From Bacillus_BE sp042263505 (GTDB lineage: Bacteria > Bacillota > Bacilli > Bacillales > Cytobacillaceae): DNA of 64,000 nt. The position numbers and the translations under genes are program-made. The notes below the pieces were generated by a model, which had not been told where the DNA came from, made no database searches, and worked only from the letters and a program-made list of their open reading frames with translations. Of the stretch, positions 8,871 through 17,499 are shown piece by piece. Where the stretch lies: assembly GCF_042263505.1 (NCBI RefSeq), contig NZ_JBHKFI010000004.1, forward strand, positions 186,001 through 250,000, in the 5' to 3' direction. Position 1 is the stretch's first letter. The number at the start of each line of letters is the position of its first letter.

Positions 8871-8976
8871 AGGATTTTATTATAAAAGTGGATAATAAAA
8901 TTCATTATTTGTTTGAGGTAAGACCTCTTACAACCTACAATATTATGAATATTGTTTTTTAAGGAGTGAGTACAGG

Positions 8977-10512
8977 GTGGAATACGTTATTGAAATGCTT
9001 AACATTCGTAAAGAGTTTTCTGGTTTCGTTGCCAACGATAATATTACCCTGCAGCTGAGAAAAGGCGAAATACATGCCTTACTCGGTGAAAATGGCGCCG
9101 GAAAATCAACTCTAATGAATGTTTTATTTGGTTTATATCAACCGGAACAAGGGGAAATACGTGTTCATGGTAAGAAAGTAGATATCACCAATCCAAATAT
9201 CGCTAATGATTTAGGGATTGGGATGGTACATCAACACTTTATGTTGGTTGATAAATTTACGGTAACAGAGAATATCATTCTTGGCAAAGAACCAAAAAAG
9301 GGTTTGAAGATTGATATTAAAAAAGCTGAACAAGAGGTTCGCGAAATTTCCGAGCGTTATGGACTGTCAGTCGATCCGCAAGCAAAGATTTCTGATATTA
9401 CAGTTGGGATGCAGCAACGTGTTGAAATTTTGAAAACCTTATACCGTGGTGCAGAAATTTTAATTTTTGATGAACCAACAGCTGTATTAACTCCTCAAGA
9501 AATCCACGAATTAATTGGAATTATGAAAACTCTAATTAAAGAAGGAAAATCCATTATTTTAATTACACATAAATTAAAGGAAATAATGGAAGTAAGTGAT
9601 CGTGTAACCGTTATTCGTAAAGGAAAAGGGATTGATACGCTCAATGTCTCTGAAACGAATGTTAATGAACTGGCAAGCTTAATGGTTGGCCGCGAGGTTG
9701 TGTTTAAGACAGAGAAGGTCGAAGCAAAACCTAAAGAGGAAGTATTGGAAATCAACAATTTAGTTGTCAAGGATTCTCGCGGAATTGAAGCAGTTAGAGG
9801 CTTGAATTTATCTGTTCGCGCTGGTGAAATTGTGGGAATTGCCGGAGTAGATGGCAATGGCCAGGGGGAATTAATCGAAGCAATCACAGGTTTACGAAAA
9901 TCTGAAAGTGGAACGGTTAAAGTCAACGGGAAGGAAATTCAAAACCATTCACCAAGAAAAATTTTAGAAACGGGTGTAGGACATATTCCACAAGATCGTC
10001 ATAAGCATGGACTTGTTTTAGACTATCCCATTGGAGAAAATATGGTTCTGCAAACCTATTATAAAGAGCCATACTCTAAGGCTGGTGTCCTAAATTATAA
10101 AAAAATCTATGAACATGCTAAAAAAGTCATTCAAGAATTTGATGTGAGGACTCCAAGTGAGAAGACGTTGGCGAGAGCACTTTCAGGTGGTAATCAGCAA
10201 AAAGCCATCATTGGCCGTGAAATCGATCGAAATCCAAACCTTCTTATTGCTGCACAGCCTACACGGGGGCTAGATGTTGGTGCGATTGAATTTATTCATA
10301 AGCGTTTGATTGAACAGCGGGATCATGGTAAGGCTGTCTTACTTGTTTCTTTTGAATTAGATGAAGTCATGAATGTGAGTGACCGAATAGCTGTTATCTA
10401 TGAAGGGAAAATCGTTGCAATCGTGGACCCTAAAGAAACAACCGAACAAGAGCTCGGTTTATTAATGGCTGGCAGTAAAGGTAAGGGAGAAGGTGTAGAG
10501 AAGCATGTCTAG
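8977..10512 (+). CDS. Nucleoside ABC transporter ATPase (NupO-like)
   Basis: A 511-residue protein with two ABC domains in one chain, as in sugar and nucleoside CUT2-like importers. First domain: Walker A GENGAGKST (37-45) and LIFDEPTAVL. Second domain: degenerate Walker A (GVDGNGQGE), signature LSGGNQQK at about 402 and AAQPTRGLD in place of the usual DEPT. That asymmetry is normal for the family. GTG start behind AAGGAGTG. The gene overlaps the next permease gene by eight bases, showing one operon with coupled translation. Confidence 0.93.
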   Translation: MEYVIEMLNIRKEFSGFVANDNITLQLRKGEIHALLGENGAGKSTLMNVLFGLYQPEQGEIRVHGKKVDITNPNIANDLGIGMVHQHFMLVDKFTVTENIILGKEPKKGLKIDIKKAEQEVREISERYGLSVDPQAKISDITVGMQQRVEILKTLYRGAEILIFDEPTAVLTPQEIHELIGIMKTLIKEGKSIILITHKLKEIMEVSDRVTVIRKGKGIDTLNVSETNVNELASLMVGREVVFKTEKVEAKPKEEVLEINNLVVKDSRGIEAVRGLNLSVRAGEIVGIAGVDGNGQGELIEAITGLRKSESGTVKVNGKEIQNHSPRKILETGVGHIPQDRHKHGLVLDYPIGENMVLQTYYKEPYSKAGVLNYKKIYEHAKKVIQEFDVRTPSEKTLARALSGGNQQKAIIGREIDRNPNLLIAAQPTRGLDVGAIEFIHKRLIEQRDHGKAVLLVSFELDEVMNVSDRIAVIYEGKIVAIVDPKETTEQELGLLMAGSKGKGEGVEKHV

Positions 10513-11548
10513 TCGATTACAAAATATCATCGTACCAGTAATTTCTGTTATTTTGGGGATTATCGCAGGCGGAATTATCATGCTTATTAGTGGTTATAAT
10601 CCAATAGATGGTTATGCTGCACTATGGAATGGAATTTTTGGTGAAGTATATTTTATGGGGGAAACCGTTCGCCAAATCACTCCATATATTCTTGCAGGAT
10701 TGGCGGTTGCATTTGCCTTTAAAACAGGACTTTTCAATATCGGAGTTGAAGGACAGTTTATCGTGGGCTGGACAGCAGCCGTTTGGGTTGGAGTTGCTTT
10801 TGATTTACCTAAATTTATTCATTTACCTTTAGCTTTACTTGCAGCAACTGTTGCTGGGGCTTTATGGGCATTTATTCCGGGATTATTAAAAGCAAAGCTA
10901 AAAGTTCACGAAGTTATCGTAACCATAATGATGAACTATATTGCTTTATATGTAACCAATGCACTTATTCGTGGTGTTATCGCAGTTAAAGGGGATACAA
11001 CAGAAACGGTTCACCGTTCCGCATCCCTAAGATCATCATTTTTAGAAAGCATTACGGACTATTCACGGATGCACTGGGGGATTATCATTGCACTCGTAGC
11101 TGCGTTTGTGATGTGGTTTATCCTTGAAAAAACAACTTTAGGCTATGAATTACGTTCTGTTGGATTTAACCAGCATGCTTCTCAATATGCAGGGATGAAT
11201 GTTGGGAGAAACATCATTTTATCCATGGTGATTTCAGGTGCTTTTGCAGGCCTAGCAGGTGCAATGGAAGGGCTTGGAACCTTCGAATATGCTTCCATTA
11301 AATCAGCTTTTACTGGCGTTGGTTTTGATGGGATTGCGGTTGCGTTATTAGGAGCAAACTCTGCAATTGGTGTTATTTTTGGAGCTATATTATTTGGGGG
11401 CCTAAAAATAGGTGCCTTGAATATGCCGCTTGAGGTGGGAGTTCCAAACGAATTAGTTGATATTGTTATTGCCTTAATTCTTTTCTTTGTCGCTTCAAGC
11501 TACATTATCAAATGGGCGATTTCACGTTTTAAAAAGGGGGGGAAATAA
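10505..11548 (+). CDS. Nucleoside ABC transporter permease (NupP-like)
   Basis: A 347-residue integral membrane protein of the BPD_transp_2 family (the same group as RbsC and the BMP-linked permeases). It has about eight to ten hydrophobic segments and the conserved NIGVEGQF, VTIMMNYIA and GISGAFAGLAGAMEG-type stretches. It forms the channel together with the following permease and is powered by the ATPase that overlaps its start. The last codons run over a G-rich tract that also serves as the ribosome site of the next gene. Confidence 0.92.
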   Translation: MSSRLQNIIVPVISVILGIIAGGIIMLISGYNPIDGYAALWNGIFGEVYFMGETVRQITPYILAGLAVAFAFKTGLFNIGVEGQFIVGWTAAVWVGVAFDLPKFIHLPLALLAATVAGALWAFIPGLLKAKLKVHEVIVTIMMNYIALYVTNALIRGVIAVKGDTTETVHRSASLRSSFLESITDYSRMHWGIIIALVAAFVMWFILEKTTLGYELRSVGFNQHASQYAGMNVGRNIILSMVISGAFAGLAGAMEGLGTFEYASIKSAFTGVGFDGIAVALLGANSAIGVIFGAILFGGLKIGALNMPLEVGVPNELVDIVIALILFFVASSYIIKWAISRFKKGGK

Positions 11549-12508
11549 ATGGATGTCATGCAAGTTTTAGAATTCATAATTTCATCAACGATTTTTATGG
11601 CCGCTCCTCTTGTTTTTACTGCATTAGGCGGGGTATTTTCAGAACGATCTGGTGTTATTAACATCGCATTAGAAGGATTAATGTGTTTTGGAGCCTTTGT
11701 TGCGATTGTCTTTAACCTCACTTTTGCGGATACTTTTGGCGATGCAACGAAATGGATTGCTTTATTGGTTGCAGCCATTTTAGCTGGAATTTTCTCCCTA
11801 CTCCATGCAGTAGCGTCCATCTCTTTCCGCGCTGACCAAACCATCAGTGGGATTGCGATGAACTTTTTAGCTTTAGGGTTAGCCATTTTCTTAGTAAAGA
11901 AATTCTATGGCAAAGGGCAAACAGATGTTATCACTGACCGTTTTTATAAGACGGATGTTCCTTTCTTAAGTGATATTCCAATTATTGGTCCATTGTTCTT
12001 TTCCAATGTTTACTATACTTCCTTTATTGCTATTGTTGTGGCAATCTTAGCATGGTACATTATTTTTAAAACACCATTTGGTTTAAGATTACGCTCTGTT
12101 GGTGAACATCCATTAGCAGCAGATACAATGGGGATTAATGTTGTAAAAATGCGATATATCGCTGTTTTCATTAGTGGGATTCTTGGTGGTCTTGGTGGTG
12201 CTGTTTATGCCGAAACCATTACGATGAACTTTGGACATTCAACGATTGCAGGACAAGGCTTCATGGCTTTAGCGGCGATGATCTTTGGAAAGTGGCATCC
12301 AATTGGTGCCCTTGGAGCTGCTATTTTCTTCGGCTTTGCCCAAAGCTTAAGTATTGTAGGTTCAAGTATTCCATTATTAAAAGATGTTCCGGATGTTTAT
12401 CTATTCATAACACCATATGTATTAACAATTCTGGCACTAGCAGGTTTTATCGGCCGTGCAGAAGCTCCAAAAGCAGATGGTGTTCCATATATTAAAGGGC
12501 AACGATAA
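11549..12508 (+). CDS. Nucleoside ABC transporter permease (NupQ-like)
   Basis: A 319-residue second permease of the same BPD_transp_2 family, with INIALEGLMCFGAF, MNFLALG and the GGLGGAVYAE segment. Its ATG directly follows the TAA of the previous permease and uses the AGGGGGGG tract within that gene as ribosome site. Together with the lipoprotein, ATPase and first permease it completes a four-gene importer, lacking any obvious downstream partner. Confidence 0.92.
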   Translation: MDVMQVLEFIISSTIFMAAPLVFTALGGVFSERSGVINIALEGLMCFGAFVAIVFNLTFADTFGDATKWIALLVAAILAGIFSLLHAVASISFRADQTISGIAMNFLALGLAIFLVKKFYGKGQTDVITDRFYKTDVPFLSDIPIIGPLFFSNVYYTSFIAIVVAILAWYIIFKTPFGLRLRSVGEHPLAADTMGINVVKMRYIAVFISGILGGLGGAVYAETITMNFGHSTIAGQGFMALAAMIFGKWHPIGALGAAIFFGFAQSLSIVGSSIPLLKDVPDVYLFITPYVLTILALAGFIGRAEAPKADGVPYIKGQR

Positions 12509-12613
12509 AGAAAACTCGTCGATTGGCGAGCCCCTAAGGGCGAAGACAGAGGCGTAGTTGACCTTATACTAAATTCCTAAAATTGGCCACAGCGCCCGAG
12601 TTTCTTCTTTGCA
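12506..12613. repeat. Repeat-like structured element after the transporter operon
   Basis: The ends are complementary (AAGAAAACTCG against CGAGTTTCTT), with internal GCCC-CTAA-GGGC and GC-rich segments unlike the flanks. It resembles dispersed non-coding repeats I have seen in Bacillaceae, but only one copy is in this window, so the assignment is from memory and structure. Confidence 0.45.
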
Positions 12614-12641
12614 GCCAATTTATTCATTCTTTACGTATAAG

Positions 12642-12682
12642 AAGAAACCTGTCAGTCTTTAGGCTGATGGGTTTCTTTGTTT
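12642..12682 (+). terminator. Terminator after the transporter operon
   Basis: AAGAAACC and GTCAG pair with CTGAT and GGTTTCTT around TCTTTAGG, followed by TGTTTTT. Confidence 0.85.
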
Positions 12683-12734
12683 TTCACTTAATTTTTGAAG
12701 GAAGAATGTTTTTATTAACTTAATATCCAATTAC

Positions 12735-12764
12735 TTGAAAATTGGAATCCATGCAAGTTATAGT
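12735..12764 (+). promoter_or_regulatory. Candidate sigma-A promoter for ymfF
   Basis: TTGAAA and TATAGT with an 18-base spacer, 130 bases before ymfF. Confidence 0.5.
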
Positions 12765-12893
12765 AAGAATATGTTTAGCACATAGGGTAAACATATGATT
12801 ATTACGTTTAAGCTCTTTAAATGATCAAGAAAGCAAAATGATTTGAAAATGGATTACATAGAATGAATAAACAGGTTTAGAAGGAGGCAGGTT

Positions 12894-14171
12894 ATGGCGA
12901 TTATTTCAGAATCCGTTGAAGAAATGAAGGGCTATAAGCTTCATCTTGTGAAATCAGATAAATACAAAACAAATACGTTTGTCTGGAAAATGAAATCACC
13001 TTTGTTAGAAGAAACGGTGACCAAAAGAGCTCTCTTACCTTATGTATTGCAAAGCAGTTCAAAGAATTATCCAACTACAGCAAAGTTACGTGCCTATCTT
13101 GATGATTTATACGGAGCATCCCTTTATGTTGATTTAGCAAAAAAGGGTGAGTATCATGTAATCAGTTTTTCTCTGGAAATAGCGAATGAAAAGTTTTTAT
13201 CGGACTCAACGCCGTTATTAAGAAAAGGAATTGAATTATTTGCTGAAATCTTGAAAAATCCGAATCAAAACGGGATTTCCTTTGACGTAGACACTGTAGA
13301 ACGGGAGAAGCGAACATTAAAGCAACGAATTCAATCTGTCTTTGATGATAAAATGAAATATGCAAGTAATCGACTTGTTGAAGAAATGTGTGAAGGAGAA
13401 CGATATTCGCTCTCAACATTCGGTGAGAAGGAACAGGTTGATGCCATTACAGCGGAAAGTTTATTTACTTATTACGAACAGGCATTTAAAGAAGATGAGC
13501 TTGATTTTTATGTGATTGGTGATGTGGACTTCAAGGAAGTAAGCTCCATCTGTGATGAACTATTATCATTTTCAAATCGCACAAGCCCATTACTAGAAAG
13601 AAAGAAAGTAACCATAGATAAAGTTAATGAAGTCAAGGAGAACCAGGATATTAAACAAGGAAAGTTGAATATCGGTTTTCGAACAAATATTTATTATGGC
13701 GATAACGACTATTATGCCCTTCAAGTTTTTAATGGAATATATGGGGGATTTTCCCATTCAAAGCTGTTTATTAATGTGCGCGAGAAAGCAAGTCTTGCCT
13801 ATTATGCTGCAAGTAGATTGGAAAGTCATAAAGGCTTAATGATGGTCATGTCTGGTATTGATAATAAAAACTATGACCAGACTGTAACCATCATTAAAGA
13901 ACAGATGGACGCCATGAAAAAGGGCGACTTTACAGGCCAAGAGCTTGAACAGACAAAGGCTGTCATAAAAAATCAAATGCTTGAAACGATTGATTCTGCA
14001 AGAGGATTGGTTGAAGTCCTTTATCATAACGTGGTTGCAAAAACCGATATTACCTTAGACACATGGCTTCAAGAAACAGATAAAGTAACAAAAGAGGAAG
14101 TCATCCATGTTGCACAAAAGATTGAATTAGACACTATTTATTTTCTTACTGGATTGGAGGCGGGCAAATAA
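12894..14171 (+). CDS. ymfF: M16-like EF-P modification protein YmfF
   Basis: A 425-residue protein of the M16 (pitrilysin) peptidase superfamily. It lacks the HxxEH zinc motif, so it is probably the non-catalytic partner of the following ymfH product. Family knowledge: YmfF, YmfH and YmfI are needed for 5-aminopentanol modification of elongation factor P in B. subtilis. The fold shows in the SLYVDLAKKGEYHVISFSLE strand region and the later YYALQVFNGIYGGFSHSKLF and REKASLAYY segments. It shares one base with ymfH (TAATG), an obligate operon pair. Confidence 0.9.
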   Translation: MAIISESVEEMKGYKLHLVKSDKYKTNTFVWKMKSPLLEETVTKRALLPYVLQSSSKNYPTTAKLRAYLDDLYGASLYVDLAKKGEYHVISFSLEIANEKFLSDSTPLLRKGIELFAEILKNPNQNGISFDVDTVEREKRTLKQRIQSVFDDKMKYASNRLVEEMCEGERYSLSTFGEKEQVDAITAESLFTYYEQAFKEDELDFYVIGDVDFKEVSSICDELLSFSNRTSPLLERKKVTIDKVNEVKENQDIKQGKLNIGFRTNIYYGDNDYYALQVFNGIYGGFSHSKLFINVREKASLAYYAASRLESHKGLMMVMSGIDNKNYDQTVTIIKEQMDAMKKGDFTGQELEQTKAVIKNQMLETIDSARGLVEVLYHNVVAKTDITLDTWLQETDKVTKEEVIHVAQKIELDTIYFLTGLEAGK

Positions 14172-15457
14172 TGGAGAAAATATCTTTTGACCAGCTTCAG
14201 GAGGAATTATTTCATGAAAAACTAGAAAATGGTTTAGAAGTTTATATTCTTCCAAAAAAAGGTTTTAATAAAACGTATGCGACTTTCACAACGAAATATG
14301 GTTCCGTTGACAATTACTTTGTTCCAGCTGAAAAAAGTGAATTTACAAAGGTACCTGATGGAATCGCCCACTTTTTAGAGCATAAAATGTTTGAAAAGGC
14401 AGATGGAGATGTCTTTCAGCAGTTTAGCAGACAAGGGGCTTCTGCCAACGCCTTCACTTCTTTTACAAGAACGGCCTATTTATTCTCAAGTACTTCTGAT
14501 GTGGAAAAGAATTTAGAAACTCTCATTGATTTTGTGCAGGATCCCTATTTTTCAGAGAAAACAGTGGAAAAGGAAAAGGGGATTATCGGCCAGGAAATTA
14601 CGATGTATGATGATAATCCGGATTGGCGCCTCTATTTTGGTTTGATTCAGAATATGTATAAAAATCATCCGGTAAAAATCGATATCGCAGGTACGATTGA
14701 ATCGATTTCGCATATAAACAAGGATTTGTTATATGAATGCTACTATACATTCTACCATCCAAGCAATATGCTCCTGTTTGTTGTCGGACCGGTGGATCCA
14801 GAGGCAATCATGGATCAGGTAAGAGAGGATCAGGCGAAAAAGACCTATCATGAGCAACCGGAAATTAAACGGAAATTTGCTGAGGAAATCGAAGCGGTTG
14901 CAGAGAAAAAGCAAATTTTAAAAATGAACGTCCAAACATCCAAATGTTTGGTAGGGATGAAGGCTGTTGATGTAGATATCCAAGGAGAAGAGATGTTAAA
15001 AAAGGAATTGACGGTTAATATTCTTCTTGATTTACTCTTTGGAAAAAGCTCGGATAATTATAATCAATTGTATGATTCAGGCTTAATTGACGAAACCTTT
15101 TCCTATGATTTTACTCAAGAAAAGGGTTTTGGATTTGCCATGATTGGTGGAGATACAAGCGACCCTGAAAAATTAGCGGATACATTAAAAATGATGTTAT
15201 TTGCTGCACATAATGGGAAAGTGACGGAGGAAATGTTAGAACGAACCAAGAAGAAAAAGATTGGTGGATTTTTACGAGCAGTCAATTCTCCAGAATACAT
15301 TGCTAATCAATTTACGCGTTATGCTTTTAATGAAATGGATCTTTTTAATGTCGTTCCGGCTCTTGAAAAAATCACTTTAGCGGATGTTTTAGCTGTAGCA
15401 AAGGATTTCATTAAGGAGGAGCGGTTCACCGTTTGTCAGGTTATTCCTAAAGGATAA
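14171..15457 (+). CDS. ymfH: M16 peptidase YmfH (EF-P modification)
   Basis: A 428-residue M16-family protein with an intact zinc motif HFLEH at residues 67-71 and the downstream conserved glutamate region (EKGIIGQEI). It is the likely catalytic half of the YmfF-YmfH pair; the substrate is not known from the sequence. Starts at the ATG overlapping the ymfF stop, preceded by GGAGGCGGGC within ymfF. A strong terminator follows, and an inverted copy of the interspersed repeat separates it from ymfI. Confidence 0.92.
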   Translation: MEKISFDQLQEELFHEKLENGLEVYILPKKGFNKTYATFTTKYGSVDNYFVPAEKSEFTKVPDGIAHFLEHKMFEKADGDVFQQFSRQGASANAFTSFTRTAYLFSSTSDVEKNLETLIDFVQDPYFSEKTVEKEKGIIGQEITMYDDNPDWRLYFGLIQNMYKNHPVKIDIAGTIESISHINKDLLYECYYTFYHPSNMLLFVVGPVDPEAIMDQVREDQAKKTYHEQPEIKRKFAEEIEAVAEKKQILKMNVQTSKCLVGMKAVDVDIQGEEMLKKELTVNILLDLLFGKSSDNYNQLYDSGLIDETFSYDFTQEKGFGFAMIGGDTSDPEKLADTLKMMLFAAHNGKVTEEMLERTKKKKIGGFLRAVNSPEYIANQFTRYAFNEMDLFNVVPALEKITLADVLAVAKDFIKEERFTVCQVIPKG

Positions 15458-15469
15458 AGGATTCTTTTT

Positions 15470-15510
15470 TAGGCTTTTTCTCAAAAAAATTGAGAGTAAA
15501 GCCTTTTTCT
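15470..15510 (+). terminator. Terminator after ymfH
   Basis: AGGCTTT and CTCAA pair with TTGAG and AAAGCCT, followed by TTTTTCTTTT. Confidence 0.85.
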
Positions 15511-15548
15511 TTTGATGATTTGCAATAGTGGAAGGATGTGACCATACT

Positions 15549-15819
15549 ATAAAGTGAAACTTCCATCAGTGGGGGTTTTCATTCATCCCCCACTGATGGT
15601 TAGTCACGCAAAGCCTGATTGATTTTTCTAAGGGCTGAAGCCCAAAGAAAAATCTTATTTCACTTATCACGCTCAATAACGCCACGTCCTGTGGCTTTCG
15701 CCTGACTAGGACATCCTGTCCGTCGTCGGACCTTTACGGACAGTTGATCTCTCACTTATCTTCTTCGTATTCTCAGAATCTTGAAGTGGGAGTCTTACTG
15801 TCCGTTAAGAGTGGGATAA
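15549..15819 (-). repeat. Structured interspersed repeat, copy A (inverted)
   Basis: Read on the minus strand this matches the copies at 25333 and 31284 along its full length of about 270 bp. It begins TTTATCCCACTCTTAACGGA, contains an outer CGGACA/TGTCCG and inner TCCCACTT/AAGTG pairing, a GTCCG-ACGA-CGGAC stem, a GCCAC/GTGGC stem, a GATTTTTCT...AGAAAAATC stem and a terminal CCATCAGTGGGGG/CCCCCACTGATGG hairpin, and ends near TTCACTTTAT. No open reading frame, and no target-site duplication seen. It lies between ymfH and ymfI. Confidence 0.9.
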
Positions 15820-15853
15820 AAGATGTAAGCATTTTTACTGTGGGGTAGAGGAC

Positions 15854-16576
15854 ATGAATAAATACATATTAATAACAGGTGCTAGCGGGGGAATTGGTCA
15901 AGCCATCGCCAAAAAACTGGCACAACAAGGGTATTCCTTATATTTACACTATTATAAAAATCAAACTGGTATGGAAAGGCTTTTAGAGGAGCTTAAGGAG
16001 TATGGCGGGGAGTATATTCCGATCAAGGCAGATTTAGCTTCAAAGGAGGGATATAAAGAACTGACGCAAAATATTTTCTCCTTGGATGGAATGATACATA
16101 ATAGCGGAATAAGTCACTATGGACTTGTGATGGATTTAGACCCAAACTTGCTTGAAATTATGATGCGGATCCATGTTACATCCCCTATTTTGGTTACGAA
16201 GGAATTATTGCCGAAGATGCTTTCTAAACAAGCTGGAAGTATCATTTTTATCTCATCCATTTGGGGGCAAATCGGCGCTGCATGTGAAGCCGCGTATTCT
16301 GCAGCTAAGGGTGCGCAAATCGCTTTTATGAAAGCGTTAAGTAAAGAGGTAGCCTATAATGGGATTCGGGTGAATGCGGTTGCCCCTGGAGCCATTCAAA
16401 CGGCTATGCTTGAAGGTTTTACGAAAAAAGAGCTTGAGGATATTCAGGGAGAAATTCCGATGGGGAAGCTAGGCAGTGCAGAAAATGTAGCGGACGCAGT
16501 GAATTTTCTCTTATCTGAGCAAGCTTCTTATATGACGGGTCAGGTTTTATCGGTAAATGGCGGCTGGTTTATGTAG
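15854..16576 (+). CDS. ymfI: EF-P 5-aminopentanone reductase YmfI (SDR)
   Basis: A 240-residue short-chain dehydrogenase. Seen: cofactor motif TGASGGIG at the N-terminus, HNSGIS, catalytic SS in FISSIWG, YSAAK active-site Tyr/Lys, and GGWFM end. In B. subtilis YmfI reduces the 5-aminopentanone group on EF-P to 5-aminopentanol. It resembles FabG, but location after ymfF-ymfH argues for YmfI. RBS GTAGAGGAC just upstream. Here it is separated from ymfH by a terminator and a repeat, so it needs its own promoter. Confidence 0.88.
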   Translation: MNKYILITGASGGIGQAIAKKLAQQGYSLYLHYYKNQTGMERLLEELKEYGGEYIPIKADLASKEGYKELTQNIFSLDGMIHNSGISHYGLVMDLDPNLLEIMMRIHVTSPILVTKELLPKMLSKQAGSIIFISSIWGQIGAACEAAYSAAKGAQIAFMKALSKEVAYNGIRVNAVAPGAIQTAMLEGFTKKELEDIQGEIPMGKLGSAENVADAVNFLLSEQASYMTGQVLSVNGGWFM

Positions 16577-16664
16577 AAAAAAATGCAGGCAATTTCAGTG
16601 CCATGAATATTTTTGTCCTCCTTATGCAAAATATAGTTGTACTACCTAAAAAGGAGGATAATAC

Positions 16665-16922
16665 ATGTCTGTACTAGAAAATTGGCAACAATGGAAGGAT
16701 TTTTTAGGTGACCGATTAGATCATGCACAAAATCAAGGGATGAACAAAGAAGTTATTAATGATCTTGCCTTTCAAATTGGAGATTATTTAGCGAAACAGG
16801 TAGAACCAAAAAATGAGCAGGAAAGAATTCTAGCTGATCTTTGGTCTGTTGCAACACCAGAAGAGCAGCATGCAGTCGCTAGCATCATGGTGAAACTTGT
16901 TGAAAATAACGGAAGTCATTAA
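16665..16922 (+). CDS. ymfJ: DUF3243 protein YmfJ
   Basis: A soluble 85-residue, mostly helical and acidic protein (VLENWQQWKDFLGDRLDHAQ start) of the DUF3243 family, found next to ymfI and ymfK in Bacillus. Function unknown. Preceded by AAGGAGG and followed by its own terminator, so it is probably monocistronic. Confidence 0.88.
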   Translation: MSVLENWQQWKDFLGDRLDHAQNQGMNKEVINDLAFQIGDYLAKQVEPKNEQERILADLWSVATPEEQHAVASIMVKLVENNGSH

Positions 16923-16925
16923 AAT

Positions 16926-16951
16926 GAAGAGAGGGTAAGCCTCTCTTTTTA
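16926..16951 (+). terminator. Terminator after ymfJ
   Basis: AGAGAGG-GTAAG-CCTCTCT followed by TTTTAT. Confidence 0.85.
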
Positions 16952-17012
16952 TTATGGGAAAAATAAAAAACAATAATTATTCTATGTGTTTAGCTTGTGC
17001 TTGTTGCATCTA

Positions 17013-17369
17013 TTCAAGCCGCCTCCGCTTTTCGTGTTGTCCAGCTCCGGCGGCTAGGGGCTCGAGGTCATAAGCCAAGCAGTCCATGGGAGGAAAAGGC
17101 ACCTCCCACGGCCTGCTTGTCTTATGCTTGTCGCCCCTGTTCAACGATAAGTCAACATCGGTTCGTGCCTCACCGTGTTTCCTTTATCTCCTACGGCTGC
17201 AGTCCAGTCCATACGGCGCTGAGCAAGCCGCCTCCGCTTTTCGTGTTGTCCAGCTCCGGCGGCTAGGGGCTCGAGGTCATAAGCCAAGCAGTCCATGGGA
17301 GGAAAAGGCACCTCCCACGGCCTGCTTGTCTTATGCTTGTCGCCCCTGTTCAAGCCGCCTCCGCTTTTC
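17013..17369. repeat. GC-rich modular tandem repeat between ymfJ and ymfK
   Basis: A 130-bp unit occurs twice without any difference that I can see (17015-17144 and 17224-17353), and its first 19 bases (CAAGCCGCCTCCGCTTTTC) occur a third time at 17351-17369. The period between the two full units is 209 bp; a 79-bp spacer module lies between. Each unit can form a long hairpin (AAGCAG and TGGGAGG against CCTCCCA and CTGCTT) inside CATAAG/CTTATG. It is far more GC-rich than its flanks. Open frames here are unlike any protein and are not genes. Confidence 0.9.
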
Positions 17370-17499
17370 TGTACATGTGGCATTATTTTAACATTTTATT
17401 ATTGAATTTGGTTTTTTCTTTCATCTTAATGGAAAATCATATATTATAGTATGTGGAATCTATTGTATAATCATTGCTAGCAGCCATAGGAGGGGTTTT

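Noticed and set aside
16997..17391. Open reading frames of 80-101 codons on both strands in the GC-rich repeat
   Set aside because: They arise from the repeat composition, have no ribosome sites, and the same peptide repeats with the DNA unit; not genes.
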